From Gilvimarinus japonicus (GTDB lineage: Bacteria; Pseudomonadota; Gammaproteobacteria; Pseudomonadales; Cellvibrionaceae): a stretch of 64,000 nucleotides of DNA. Of the stretch, positions 53,652-62,549 are shown piece by piece. Numbering within the stretch: the first letter of the stretch is position 1; each line of letters begins with the position of its first letter. Under the pieces are notes generated by a model that was not told the origin of the DNA, ran no database searches, and was given only the letters and a program-made list of their open reading frames with translations. The position numbers and the translations under genes are program-made. The stretch is from the NCBI RefSeq assembly GCF_042847215.1, contig NZ_AP031500.1, positions 248,001 through 312,000 of the forward strand, read 5' to 3'.

Positions 53652-53676
53652 GTGCGCCGGCCAAGTGCCGGCGCAC
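53652..53676 (+). terminator. Terminator-like hairpin after the permease gene
   Basis: GTGCGCCGGC, loop CAAGT, GCCGGCGCAC, then CTCCTACCTTTTT. The T-run is displaced from the stem, so efficiency may be moderate. Confidence 0.75.
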
Positions 53677-53875
53677 CTCCTACCTTTTTGCGCTGATCTT
53701 CTATCGCCGGATTTTGCAAACTCTACCGGTTCGCGTCGTAATTTACAGAGCGCTTGCTCGCTAGCGGCGCGCGAGGCCGTGTGTTGCGGGGCTGCGGCGA
53801 TGGCGTTGTTCTTGCAATATCCTATAGTTCTAACAACTAGACTGATAAATTCAACATATATTTAGGGTTGTGGGG

Positions 53876-54625
53876 ATGATGGGATTTAATCGTTTTTTTA
53901 CCTGGCTGGGCAGCCGTGAATTAACCGTAATGTGCGTCGTGTTTGCATTGCTGGCATCAATATGGGTGTTTGCCGAGATCGCCGACGAGGTGACCGATGG
54001 CGAAACACACGAGTTTGATCGCAGCGTATTGTTGATGATGCGCACTGCCGACGATGTCTCCGATCCTATTGGGCCCGGCTGGGTCGAAGAGATGGGACGT
54101 GATATCACTGCACTGGGGGGCAATGTGATATTGACGCTGTTAACGTTGCTGGTGATGGGGTACCTCGTATTGTGCCAGCGCCGCCGGTTAGCGTTAGTGG
54201 TGTTGGTGGCATCACTGGGCTCGCTGGGCGCTAACACCCTGCTTAAAGATTCCTACGAGCGCGACCGACCGGATTTAGTCCCCCACGGGGCCGAGGTGTA
54301 TACCGCGAGCTTTCCCAGCGGTCACTCGATGGTGGCGGCCGCGACTTACTTAACCTTGGGGGCGCTGCTGGCTCGGGCCGAAAAGCGCCGTCGTTTAAAG
54401 GCGTATTATTTGGTCGCCGCGCTGACGATTACGTTGCTGGTGGGGGTTAGCCGGGTGTATCTCGGTGTGCACTGGCCCACAGATGTTCTTGCTGGCTGGA
54501 CGGCGGGGGCTGGTTGGGCCCTAGCGTGTTGGTTGCTGGCCGGTTGGTTACAGCGCCGTGGCCAAGTCGAGCCAGAATCGAACAACCCTAGTGCTTTAGC
54601 GTCAGCTGATGAGGCGGCTAAGTAA
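53876..54625 (+). CDS. PAP2-family membrane phosphatase
   Basis: 249 residues from an ATG at 53876 (AGGG upstream; a GTG two codons earlier is possible). Six membrane segments are predicted. The three PAP2 motifs are KDSYERDRP, FPSGHSM and SRVYLGVHWPTDV, with the catalytic histidines in the last two. Members dephosphorylate undecaprenyl pyrophosphate or phosphatidic acid outside the inner membrane. The next genes (DUF1206, lipid kinase) suggest lipid metabolism. Confidence 0.9.
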   Translation: MMGFNRFFTWLGSRELTVMCVVFALLASIWVFAEIADEVTDGETHEFDRSVLLMMRTADDVSDPIGPGWVEEMGRDITALGGNVILTLLTLLVMGYLVLCQRRRLALVVLVASLGSLGANTLLKDSYERDRPDLVPHGAEVYTASFPSGHSMVAAATYLTLGALLARAEKRRRLKAYYLVAALTITLLVGVSRVYLGVHWPTDVLAGWTAGAGWALACWLLAGWLQRRGQVEPESNNPSALASADEAAK

Positions 54626-54671
54626 TGTGCCGCCACCTTCTTGGATTTAATCAAAACGTAAAGGATTTTAA

Positions 54672-55469
54672 ATGAGTACACCCCTAGTTATTTTGGCCAA
54701 TGTTTCCGCCATCGGCGTACTCGCACGCATGGGGTACACCGCACGCGCTCTGGTTTATTTAATGGTTGGCTCGCTCGCGGTTATGACGGCGATTGGGGTG
54801 GGAGGCGAAACCACCAACAGCCGTGGCGCTGTGCGTGAAATTGCGCAACAACCTTTTGGTCAATTTTTGTTGGTGCTGCTGGTGGCGGGCTTGCTGGGCT
54901 ACGTTATTTGGCGCACGACTCAAGCGCTGACCGATACCGATGATCACGGCACCTCGGTTAAAGGCCTGGGCGTGCGCGCGGGGTTACTTATTAGCGCAAT
55001 TACCCACGGAACCTTAGCGCTGTTTACGGCAAAGCTGGTGTGGTCTGGCTCTGACGATAGCAGCGGACAACCGACGTGGCTGTCGTCCGACCCTGGGCTC
55101 TGGCTACTGGCGGCGATCGGCGCGGGAATGGCGGTTGCGGGCGTGGCACACATGGTAAAAGGCTGGAAGGTTGGCTATGAGAAGTTTATGCGTTTGCCGC
55201 CCTCGCAAATTGTCTGGATGCGGCCGCTGTGTCGTTTTGGTTTAGTGGCGCGCGGTGCGGTGCTAATTTTGATTGGCGCTATTCTGGCGCGTTCCGCTAT
55301 CATGGCCCGCAGCTCTGAGGTGAAAGGCATCGCCGATGCGTTGAACACTTTGCGCGACAACCCCTACGGCGCCTGGATGCTAGGTATCGTAGCGGCAGGA
55401 CTCTTTGCGTTTGGGTGTTATAGTTTGCTAGAGGCGATATTCCGCCGCATTGATAGCAATGACGAATAA
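54672..55469 (+). CDS. DUF1206 membrane protein
   Basis: 265 residues. Three repeated two-helix units are visible, each with an RxGYxARALVYLMVG-like start (about 19, 104 and 190), typical of DUF1206. The function is unknown. It ends eight bases before the lipid-kinase start, so the two are likely cotranscribed. Confidence 0.85.
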   Translation: MSTPLVILANVSAIGVLARMGYTARALVYLMVGSLAVMTAIGVGGETTNSRGAVREIAQQPFGQFLLVLLVAGLLGYVIWRTTQALTDTDDHGTSVKGLGVRAGLLISAITHGTLALFTAKLVWSGSDDSSGQPTWLSSDPGLWLLAAIGAGMAVAGVAHMVKGWKVGYEKFMRLPPSQIVWMRPLCRFGLVARGAVLILIGAILARSAIMARSSEVKGIADALNTLRDNPYGAWMLGIVAAGLFAFGCYSLLEAIFRRIDSNDE

Positions 55470-55476
55470 GGTTGAT

Positions 55477-56391
55477 ATGAAAGCCCCGCAGATACGTAAC
55501 GCTCTACTGATTATTAACCCTAAGGCGCGCCAGGGCGCCGAGGCGCAGTTGGATGACGGGTTAGCGCGGTTAGAGCAGGCGGGTATCAGCGTCGAGCGGT
55601 TAGCCTCCCAAGGGCCAGAGCAAAGCTGCCAAGCGGTGCGCGAACGCAAAGATAATTTGGACTTAGTCATCGTCGGCGGTGGGGACGGAACGATTAGTTC
55701 TATGGCCAGCACCTTGTACCAATGCGACTTACCCCTGGCCGTGTTACCACTGGGCACCGCAAACGATTTAGCCCGATCGCTGGGCTTGACCGGAGCACTT
55801 GACGAGGCCTTTGACGTTATCGTCGCCGGGCAGCGTCAGCGTATTGATTTAGGTGTAGTGAACAAACATTATTTTTTTAACGTCGCGCACCTCGGGCTCG
55901 GGGTTCAGGTTTCCGAAGAGCTTACCGACGAGGTAAAAAAGCACTGGGGCGTGTTGAGTTATCTAAAAGCGTTTTTTGCGGCACTGGCCCGTGTTAAACA
56001 GTTTAAAGCCAATATGTCGGTCGATGGTGTGCATTACCGCCAGCGCTCTATTCAGATGGCGATTGGCAACGGCCGCTATTACGGCGGTGGCAATGTGGTG
56101 GATGAAAAGACCCGCATTGATGATGGCAAATTGTCACTATACAGCTTGCGTCCGCAAACCGTGTGGGAGCTATTAACCTTGGCGCCGCTGTTGCGCGACG
56201 GCCGGCAGCGTTACAATAAGCGTGTTTTTAATGTGCAAGCCGAACGCATAGAGATTACCACTGGCCGTAAACATATGGCGATCCACGCGGATGGTGAGCC
56301 GGTGGCGCAAACCCCCGCGCATTTTAGTGTGGTACCACAGGCCCTAGAGGTACTGGTGCCAGCGTTTACAGAGACTGACTTGCCCGAATAA
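55477..56391 (+). CDS. YegS/DGK-like lipid kinase
   Basis: 304 residues from the ATG at 55477 with AAGG in the right place; earlier in-frame starts overlap DUF1206. Motifs: IINPKARQG, VGGGDGTISS (the nucleotide-binding GGDGT core), LPLGTANDLARSL and, later, DDGKLSLYSL. The family phosphorylates diacylglycerol, phosphatidylglycerol or sphingoid bases with ATP. With the PAP2 phosphatase nearby it may form a lipid phosphorylation cycle. Confidence 0.9.
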   Translation: MKAPQIRNALLIINPKARQGAEAQLDDGLARLEQAGISVERLASQGPEQSCQAVRERKDNLDLVIVGGGDGTISSMASTLYQCDLPLAVLPLGTANDLARSLGLTGALDEAFDVIVAGQRQRIDLGVVNKHYFFNVAHLGLGVQVSEELTDEVKKHWGVLSYLKAFFAALARVKQFKANMSVDGVHYRQRSIQMAIGNGRYYGGGNVVDEKTRIDDGKLSLYSLRPQTVWELLTLAPLLRDGRQRYNKRVFNVQAERIEITTGRKHMAIHADGEPVAQTPAHFSVVPQALEVLVPAFTETDLPE

Positions 56392-56422
56392 TGGTTACTT
56401 ATTTACAAAAGGATGCCCGCTC

Positions 56423-56866
56423 ATGAGTGTATTGCGCAATGATTTACAAGTCGCACTAAACGATTTACATGTGGCCTTAATGGAAAGCGCCGATCACTAC
56501 CGCTATGCCGCCGAGTTTGTCAGTGACGCGTTAACGGGCGAACTATTTGAAACCCTTGCTGAGGCGCGCGATCTACTTGCCGACGAAGCCGAAGAGGCCA
56601 TACGCGATAGCGGCGATCTACCTTCTGTCCCCGATGTTGATCGCGAAACCGGTGAGCAACTGCTGCAGCGCCTAGAGGCGGTTTTTTCGGCGGACGAGGC
56701 GGCCGATGTTATGGCGCAACGGCTAGAGGGAGAGGCTCAGTTTGAAGAGCTTCTGAACACCCCTGAGATAAAAGCAATTGACAAGGATTACCCCACGCTG
56801 CGCCGCGCTTGCTTGCAAAGTATTGAGGTGGCCAGAGAAAAACTTAATGGCTCAGCGCCCTCTTAG
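56423..56866 (+). CDS. Helical protein of unknown function
   Basis: 147 residues, acidic and almost wholly alpha-helical, with no signal. The pattern LNDLHVALMESADHYRYAAEF, then LFETLAEARDLLADEAEEA, resembles ferritin-like four-helix proteins such as DUF2383, but metal ligands are not clearly complete. It follows the lipid kinase by 31 bases and may be in the same operon. Confidence 0.65.
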   Translation: MSVLRNDLQVALNDLHVALMESADHYRYAAEFVSDALTGELFETLAEARDLLADEAEEAIRDSGDLPSVPDVDRETGEQLLQRLEAVFSADEAADVMAQRLEGEAQFEELLNTPEIKAIDKDYPTLRRACLQSIEVAREKLNGSAPS

Positions 56867-56966
56867 TGTCTTTTGCTAGCGTTTACGGTGTATAGCGCCG
56901 CTACATTAACGTTTAGCCTCTAGTTTATTGCCGAGATCAGTATGTTGCGTTTGTGTACGTTATGCC

Positions 56967-57674
56967 ATGAAATCTAAAGTTAGTCGGCTCGATCGTTTTA
57001 TTAGTCAGAATAGTACTTTCTCAATTTCAGACGTGCGGTTGTTAATTGCGCAGCAGCGAATTGTTTTAGATGGCTGTGCGGCGCGCTCAATCCAGCAAAA
57101 GGTAACGCAATTCACTCGGGTGGTACTGGATGGTTGTTTTCTGCAAAATAACCAGCCGGCTTATCTTATGCTACATAAACCCCAAGGGGTCGTTAGCGCC
57201 ACCCAAGATGCCAAGCATAAAACCCTGCTGGATCTTATTCATCATCCTCAGAAGCACGAACTGCACATTGTGGGACGCCTGGATTTTAATACCACAGGAG
57301 TTGTGTTATTGACTAACGACGGCGCCTGGTCACGCAAGATAAGTTTGCCCGAGACAAAGCTGAGTAAAACGTATGAAGTTACCTTAGCCCAACCCCTGAA
57401 TGATAAATATATTGCAGCGTTTAAAGATGGCATCTATTTTAACTATGAAAAAATCACCACTCAACCGGCATCGTTAGAAATATTAAGTGAATACACAGCA
57501 AGACTTTCGTTGACCGAGGGAAAGTATCATCAGGTAAAGCGGATGTTTGGTTTTTTTCAAAACGAGGTGCTGGCGTTGCATCGAACTTCTGTCGGAAATC
57601 TCGCTCTCGGCGATCTTAAGCCAGGCGGCAGTCGTGTACTAACTGAAAAAGAACTCGACGAGCTGTGGGCTTAA
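56967..57674 (+). CDS. RsuA/RluB-type 16S/23S rRNA pseudouridine synthase
   Basis: 235 residues from the ATG at 56967. An S4-like N-terminal domain (SRLDRFISQNSTFSISDVRLL) is followed by the catalytic domain with the aspartate in GRLDFNTTGVVLLTNDG and the LTEGKYHQVKRMF motif. RsuA makes pseudouridine in the 16S rRNA. The sequence is AT-richer than its neighbours, so it could be an acquired paralogue. Confidence 0.88.
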   Translation: MKSKVSRLDRFISQNSTFSISDVRLLIAQQRIVLDGCAARSIQQKVTQFTRVVLDGCFLQNNQPAYLMLHKPQGVVSATQDAKHKTLLDLIHHPQKHELHIVGRLDFNTTGVVLLTNDGAWSRKISLPETKLSKTYEVTLAQPLNDKYIAAFKDGIYFNYEKITTQPASLEILSEYTARLSLTEGKYHQVKRMFGFFQNEVLALHRTSVGNLALGDLKPGGSRVLTEKELDELWA

Positions 57675-57704
57675 GTGCACATTGGTAAAAAACAATGTGC
57701 ACTT
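57673..57704 (+). terminator. 12-bp hairpin at the stop of the pseudouridine synthase
   Basis: AAGTGCACATTG (57673-57684) and its exact complement (57693-57704) around GTAAAAAA. It overlaps the stop codon and probably terminates transcription, though no T-run follows. A second 11-bp inverted repeat (CGATACCATGA/TCATGGTATCG) lies at 57739-57772. Confidence 0.65.
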
Positions 57705-57813
57705 GCTGGTGTTTTGCTCAGCATTAAGCAAACGTCGACGATACCATGAGGCAATATGGCTTCATGGTATCGAGCCTTGTTACAACCCTAGCGGTAAAAA
57801 TTACAGCCTGCGT

Positions 57814-57930
57814 TTAACTGCCGAGTATATTGGTGCTCGCTTTTTTGGAGGCCTTTGCGGCTTTTTTCTCTTTGGCGGTTAAAAGCGGTTTCTTCTTGGT
57901 ATCTTTTTTACTGTTTTGCCCTTTACTCAT
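57814..57930 (-). CDS. Small lysine-rich protein
   Basis: 38 residues: MSKGQNSKKDTKKKPLLTAK then EKKAAKASKKASTNILGS. A strong ribosome site (AAAAGGAA) lies ten bases before the ATG. About 13 lysines make it highly basic. Similar MSKGQNSKK-type small proteins occur in many gammaproteobacteria and are of unknown function; RNA or ribosome binding is only a guess. Absent from most gene calls because of its size. Confidence 0.8.
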   Translation of the reverse strand: MSKGQNSKKDTKKKPLLTAKEKKAAKASKKASTNILGS

Positions 57931-58280
57931 GATACGTTCCTTTTAAGTTGCCTATAAAGCTAAGGGCAATGTCAGTCAGTTTAAGGGCTGATATTGCCTA
58001 CGGTAAAAACGCGACATTGCAGAGTAACAGCAGCAGTATGGCCCTAAGTAGCGGCAATAGATAGCGATAGTGTGTTGGTGGTTAAGCGTGGGTGACTATT
58101 TCCGTGCGACTCTTTGTAAAGCACGAGTAAAGCTTTACAAAGAGTACTCAAACGAGCCGGATTTGTTTGACAGAAGATCGGTTAATACTTATTTTATGTT
58201 AACGATAACAATTCGGTGACCTTGATGGCACAGTAGCTATTGAGTCAGGCGGAGAACACAACATAAAAAGGTAAAATGCC
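57931..58280. other. Intergenic region with a 14-bp hairpin and an operator-like palindrome
   Basis: 350 bases with no gene. ACTCTTTGTAAAGC (58109-58122) pairs exactly with 58132-58145 around a 9-base loop. TGTTAACGATAACA at 58197-58210 is a near-perfect palindrome of LacI-operator type, 70 bases before the next gene. The rest is AT-rich with no clear feature. Confidence 0.65.
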
Positions 58281-59138
58281 ATGTCGATGATAAGAACGCC
58301 CCGTTTACTCACATCCCTATTGCTGGGCTTGGCTGCGGCTCACGCAAGCGCTTCGGGGTTTGGCCCGGCGGCGGCCGTGAGTGGCCAGTTTCAGCCAGAG
58401 CAGGATTTGTTGGTTGCTAATTTTGATAGCAAACCCGACCCCGATGACTTACAAGCGATCGCGGCGCTGGGCACAATGCTGCAGCACGAACGATTTTCTG
58501 AGGTCGATTTTTTAGCCGTGGCCGGCGCTTACGGTATCCAAGGCGGTAGCTATATTGCGGCGCCAAAGCTTTTTAAATTGGCGTTTGGCAATCAGTGGGT
58601 GGATGCGCACGGTGATCGTGAAGCGGCGGTTAAGGCGGCAAGTCAGCGCGCCATTAAAACCTTAAAAGACGGCGGTGATGTCTGGCTACAAGAGGCGGGG
58701 CAATCAGATTTTAGCGCGATGTTGGTTAAAGCGATCCGCGCAGAGTTGCCAGCACTGAATAGTAAGCAGCGAATTCATACTGTGCAGCACAGTACCTGGA
58801 ACGAAGAACAAACGACCCCCGAAGATTTTTTATACGTTCGCGAATACACCGATTACAGTAAAATACCCGATGGCAACGGCGGTGGTAACGGCACGCCGAG
58901 TTTTAACAATCAAGACGGCCGGTGGTGGACGATAGTGACGCAACACGAACAGTTAGGGGCGTTGTGGAAAGAGGCAAAACGTTTAAGTGATGCTAATAAT
59001 GCCCACGCCGGTTATGACAACCCGACAATTGCCGCCGGTGGTTTTGATTTTTCGGATACCGTAGAGGCGACCTGGATTTTTAACCTAAATCAATTAAAAG
59101 ATACCGATGATTTTTTTGCGACATTTGTGGGTGAATAA
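58281..59138 (+). CDS. Secreted protein resembling nucleoside hydrolases
   Basis: 285 residues with a Sec signal (RLLTSLLLGLAAAHASA). The first mature segment, DLLVANFDSKPDPDDLQAIAALG, has the spaced aspartates of the nucleoside-hydrolase fold (calcium site), and a late WIFNLNQLKDTDDFF closes it. Sugar or nucleoside substrates are possible. An operator-like palindrome lies upstream and a strong terminator downstream, so it appears to be an independently regulated single gene. Confidence 0.62.
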   Translation: MSMIRTPRLLTSLLLGLAAAHASASGFGPAAAVSGQFQPEQDLLVANFDSKPDPDDLQAIAALGTMLQHERFSEVDFLAVAGAYGIQGGSYIAAPKLFKLAFGNQWVDAHGDREAAVKAASQRAIKTLKDGGDVWLQEAGQSDFSAMLVKAIRAELPALNSKQRIHTVQHSTWNEEQTTPEDFLYVREYTDYSKIPDGNGGGNGTPSFNNQDGRWWTIVTQHEQLGALWKEAKRLSDANNAHAGYDNPTIAAGGFDFSDTVEATWIFNLNQLKDTDDFFATFVGE

Positions 59139-59173
59139 AGGGCGGCCTAATAGATTGCTAAACGAGCCGGCAT

Positions 59174-59207
59174 AAAAAAGCCGAGGCATGTGCCTCGGCT
59201 TTTTTTG
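59174..59207 (+). terminator. Intrinsic terminator after the nucleoside-hydrolase-like gene
   Basis: GCCGAGGC, loop ATGT, GCCTCGGC, with six A before and seven T after: bidirectional. Confidence 0.93.
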
Positions 59208-59221
59208 TTTAACGCTCAGTG

Positions 59222-59302
59222 TTAATCGGCAAAAGCATTCACTGTTTCGATGCTGCCGTCTTCGTTGTGATGGATCGGCATCATCTTCACATTACGGAAT
59301 AT
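59222..59302 (-). pseudogene. 3' remnant of a gene cut by the RAYT element
   Basis: On the minus strand a frame runs out of the element's end as FIFRNVKMMPIHHNEDGSIE then TVNAFAD and a TAA at 59222-59224. No start exists because the transposase element begins at about 59302. The FRNVK-type ending recalls the C-terminus of DUF1080 sugar hydrolases, but the piece is too short for a firm assignment. Confidence 0.5.
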
Positions 59303-60582
59303 AAAGGACACCCATATTTTAAAAAATACCGGCCTGAAAGTTAAAGATAACGAAGCCCCATGATTTTATATGGTGAGCCGAAATTGGTTTGAACTTTTCA
59401 GGCGTAGATGGCGTTATTGGTGATTTTAACGCGTAAATTTCGGCCCCGGTCAGAGGGGGGGATTATAAGGCAGGTTGTAGCGTTAAGTGACGGCAAGGTT
59501 GTTGTACAGCTCTCGGCATCGTCGCGAGCCGTGAAGCCATTTCAATCTAGCTTTGTCACACAGTGTTTGTAGCTTAGCGACAGGGCCGATGGCTCGGCCA
59601 AAGTGTTTCTCGATATGGCAGCAGGTGTGTAACCAATCTTTTTGATCAAAACCCAGTCGAGTCAGAATGGGCGGTAAGGCTTCACTGATATGCCCGCGCT
59701 TATCGTTGCGAATGGCGCGACCGGTCCAGTCCACCAGCTCTAAATAATCGGTGAGTAGAAAGGGTAAATTCTCGGGTTTGTCGTCCGCTTTTTGATTGCC
59801 CGAAAAAGCCATTAGCTCGGCCAGGTTTCTCGTGTCAGTATTATCTTCGGCGGGCTTTGATTTGGCTGAATTAGGGATAATGTCTAAGCGTTCTTGAATG
59901 CTGGTGTAGTCAGAGGTTTCTGGTGTTTTGGCCATGTTAGCGCGTATGGGGTTTAAATCCACATAAGCCATACAACTAAGAACCGCCTTCTCATCCAGTA
60001 GTGCTTGGCTTTTAAATCGGCCCTCCCAGAACCTTCCTTTGCAATTGTCTTCGGCGTTAGCAAGGCGAGCTAAATGCTCATTAAGACAGCGCATAAACCA
60101 GCTAATACTGCATAAACGCTCGCGCCAATCATCAACAACCTCATCCACCACTTTGAGCTCCTCTGCATCCAGAAATTGCCCCGCACAATAACGCTGAACG
60201 ATTACAGGGCCCTTAAACAATAAACGCCAGCGATCAATGACCTGATCTCGAGATAGGTTATCGCAAAGCTCTTTGTTGACGCGAAAAACGACATGATAGT
60301 GGTTGGACATAACAGCATAAGCCGCAATATCAATGCAAAACATGGACGCTAGCTGTTTTAAACGCTGGGTAATCCAGCTACGGCGGTGCTCGAAATTATA
60401 ACCTTTGCCGGGTCCACACAAAAAAGCCCGTCGAACGCAGCGGGAAACACAGTGGTAATAAGGCGTATCGTTGAGCGAGATTAACTGCTTGCGCGGCTGA
60501 GTCATAAGTCCTCCTTGAACACAGATTACAGTTTCAGGCAGGTACAGGATTGTGCTATTGTCAAGTTTTTGGGTGTCCTTTA
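59302..60582 (-). mobile_element. RAYT/Y1 transposase element with 13-bp inverted ends
   Basis: TAAAGGACACCCA at 59302-59314 and its exact complement TGGGTGTCCTTTA at 60570-60582 bound a 1.28-kb segment holding one transposase gene. The same right-end sequence, TTGTCAAGTTTTTGGGTGTC, recurs beside a broken paralogue near 63620-63640. Confidence 0.7.
59483..60505 (-). CDS. REP-associated tyrosine (Y1) transposase
   Basis: 340 residues. The HUH motif is SNHYHVV (H69-Y70-H71), preceded by CVRRAFLCG, and the AYVDLNPIRANMAKTPETSDYTS region follows. The protein matches the RAYT/IS200-like family (formerly DUF1568 and related) of single-strand transposases, with a C-terminal extension typical of the larger group. 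It probably acts on its own ends or on scattered short palindromes. It is intact, unlike its paralogue at 62.5-63.6 kb. Confidence 0.9.
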   Translation of the reverse strand: MTQPRKQLISLNDTPYYHCVSRCVRRAFLCGPGKGYNFEHRRSWITQRLKQLASMFCIDIAAYAVMSNHYHVVFRVNKELCDNLSRDQVIDRWRLLFKGPVIVQRYCAGQFLDAEELKVVDEVVDDWRERLCSISWFMRCLNEHLARLANAEDNCKGRFWEGRFKSQALLDEKAVLSCMAYVDLNPIRANMAKTPETSDYTSIQERLDIIPNSAKSKPAEDNTDTRNLAELMAFSGNQKADDKPENLPFLLTDYLELVDWTGRAIRNDKRGHISEALPPILTRLGFDQKDWLHTCCHIEKHFGRAIGPVAKLQTLCDKARLKWLHGSRRCRELYNNLAVT

Positions 60583-60667
60583 ATATGTTTATTCAGGTCA
60601 AGCTACGAGAAGCCGATTTGGACGCTGAATAGTTACAAATTAACTTAAATAATATTAGGGATATATA

Positions 60668-61309
60668 GTGAGTTATAATCAAAATACACGATTTAGAGCG
60701 ATGCGGATAACGGCTATTTTATCAAAATGCGTACTTGTATCAGGTATGTATAGTCATTTTGCTAGTGCCGAGGAAGAAATAATTGTATATGGATACCAAT
60801 ATACAACATCTAGCGCAGGAAATATCTACTCCGTAGCCGCAAATATGAATCCACACAACTACTATCAAGATTACAATCATAGCCAGATGTACGGGACGCG
60901 CAATAGAACACGACCAGCAGAAAACCAAGAAAACCAAGAAGATCAAGAAAAGTCCTGTACCCGGCCTGGAAGCAAAGTAGCTCGGGGCTCTGTTGTCGCG
61001 CAGATAAGCTTTACAGAAGCATACGGAGGTGCAAATGGTCTATCTGATAATGCATGGCACGAGATCGCAGAAGAAGCACAGGAAACCTTTGGAAATAATA
61101 TAACTTACAGCGGTGTTTTTGGTTTTGTACTAACCGTCCAAACCTTCGTGAGAGTGCCATCTAGAGGGTTTGGTTTTACAATACCTGGAATTACATTATC
61201 TGCGGTGCCAATCTATGGAAACCCAAACCTCAGCTTGTATGAGAATATTATGAGCGAGATGAACCGGACACCTAGAGAGGACGCGCTAGAGGAGTATGCG
61301 TGCGAATAA
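60668..61309 (+). CDS. Secreted orphan protein, AT-rich
   Basis: 213 residues from a GTG at 60668 (AGGGA upstream). Residues 12-34 form a signal peptide ending SHFASAEEE. A Q/E/N-rich linker (ENQENQEDQEKS) splits a short N-terminal part from a C-terminal domain with two possible disulphide cysteines (SCTRPG and the final EYACE). I do not recognise it. Base composition is lower in GC than the main chromosome, suggesting recent acquisition. Confidence 0.6.
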   Translation: MSYNQNTRFRAMRITAILSKCVLVSGMYSHFASAEEEIIVYGYQYTTSSAGNIYSVAANMNPHNYYQDYNHSQMYGTRNRTRPAENQENQEDQEKSCTRPGSKVARGSVVAQISFTEAYGGANGLSDNAWHEIAEEAQETFGNNITYSGVFGFVLTVQTFVRVPSRGFGFTIPGITLSAVPIYGNPNLSLYENIMSEMNRTPREDALEEYACE

Positions 61310-61321
61310 TGTAGGGTTCTG

Positions 61322-61350
61322 GCTTGTGGGAGAAGCGCTCTCTCACAAGC
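61322..61350. terminator. Hairpin between the two orphan genes
   Basis: GCTTGTGGGAGA (61322-61333), loop AGCGC, TCTCTCACAAGC (61339-61350): 11 of 12 pairs. No T-run follows, so it may be a processing or termination structure. Confidence 0.55.
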
Positions 61351-61388
61351 TGATAGAATATTTTCAGAAGACGTAAGATGATGAGTAT

Positions 61389-62288
61389 ATGTATATGAAA
61401 AAAATTGTATTTAGCGGAGTTGCGCTTTCTGCTCTAGTGTTTGTCGTTGCTCAAGCGCTAGTAATGAATGGCCCTGACAGTACTAACGAAAAACCTTCTG
61501 CTATAGCTGATAATTCGGTGGTTCCTTATAAAGATCCAAAATTAAGCCAGGTTTCAACAAAAGAGATCGCAACGCCTTCAGAAACGCTTGCTGACGAAAG
61601 CTCGGAAACGGAGGTTTCGGTCACTCAAAAAATATACAACTGGATGAAATCGATCGTTGGTTTTGAAAATGCTGTGATGCTAACAGCAGAAGAATCTGAC
61701 GAGTATCTGCAATGGCAAAGAGATAAAGGTTTGTTGGTGGATGACCTGAATAGTTCAGGCTATTCCAGCTACGAAAAAAGTGCACTTTATGCTTTGGCTC
61801 AGCAAGGAGACTTAAAAGCTTACGAGGCTCTTCTATATAAGGTAGATAGCAATACTCCTGAGGCTGAAAATTTGGATCGTATAGGCTTAATTCTAGGAGC
61901 TTTCAGCGCACCTTATAGCTTAGCGACGGAAGTTTCTGGAGTGGCTGAGAAAGCTTACGACGACGGCGACCACGAAGCCTACCGTAGTTACTTTGTAGAG
62001 AAGCTGGCGTTGTTAGAGTTTGCCAAGATGCGCGGAATGGTCCTTCCTGAAAAAGGTATGGAAAGAGTGTTGGACGGATACAAACTTGATGACAATATTG
62101 AAGACATTCAGATTCAAGCTCAACAACGAAACTTTGAAATCTTACAAGAAGTCAATGCGTACCGTGAGAAGCAAGGCTGGGAACCGTTAAACCATGAACT
62201 GCCTAGCGCTGTAAGAAGGCAATTGGCGACAAACGCTTGTGGAGATGATGCAAATTGTATCCGAGAGAACGCTCTGCCCAAGGATTGA
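61389..62288 (+). CDS. Secreted orphan protein with helical repeats, AT-rich
   Basis: 299 residues. MYMKKIVFSGVALSALVFVVAQALVM is a signal or membrane anchor. A low-complexity stretch (about 28-75) precedes helical segments (SYEKSALYALAQQGDLKAYEALLYKV) that look like Sel1/TPR repeats. The end carries two cysteines (NACGDDANCIREN). No family is recognised. It lies in the same AT-rich accessory patch as the previous gene, 79 bases downstream. Confidence 0.6.
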   Translation: MYMKKIVFSGVALSALVFVVAQALVMNGPDSTNEKPSAIADNSVVPYKDPKLSQVSTKEIATPSETLADESSETEVSVTQKIYNWMKSIVGFENAVMLTAEESDEYLQWQRDKGLLVDDLNSSGYSSYEKSALYALAQQGDLKAYEALLYKVDSNTPEAENLDRIGLILGAFSAPYSLATEVSGVAEKAYDDGDHEAYRSYFVEKLALLEFAKMRGMVLPEKGMERVLDGYKLDDNIEDIQIQAQQRNFEILQEVNAYREKQGWEPLNHELPSAVRRQLATNACGDDANCIRENALPKD

Positions 62289-62549
62289 AGGACTAAAACC
62301 GATTTTTAGAGGCCCGCCAGAAGCTGGCTTTGTTTGTGGCCGTTAGTTTTTTGAGTTGAAACAAAAATATCGAAGAAAATATAGGACAGGCACAAATTGA
62401 AAAAACAACCCAGCATCTCTCCTCCTAGCGCCAAAATTATTCTTTAGGTTTACGCTCCGTAGATCCCAAGCTTAATAATCGCTAAAAGGCCATATTTGGC
62501 CCACGGACTATTCTGCCCGAAGAGCATAAAGATTGATTGGCGGAGTGGT

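Noticed and set aside
62284..62351. Second attC-like sequence (CTAAAACC...GGCCGTTAG)
   Set aside because: The arms do not pair well and the core sites are incomplete.
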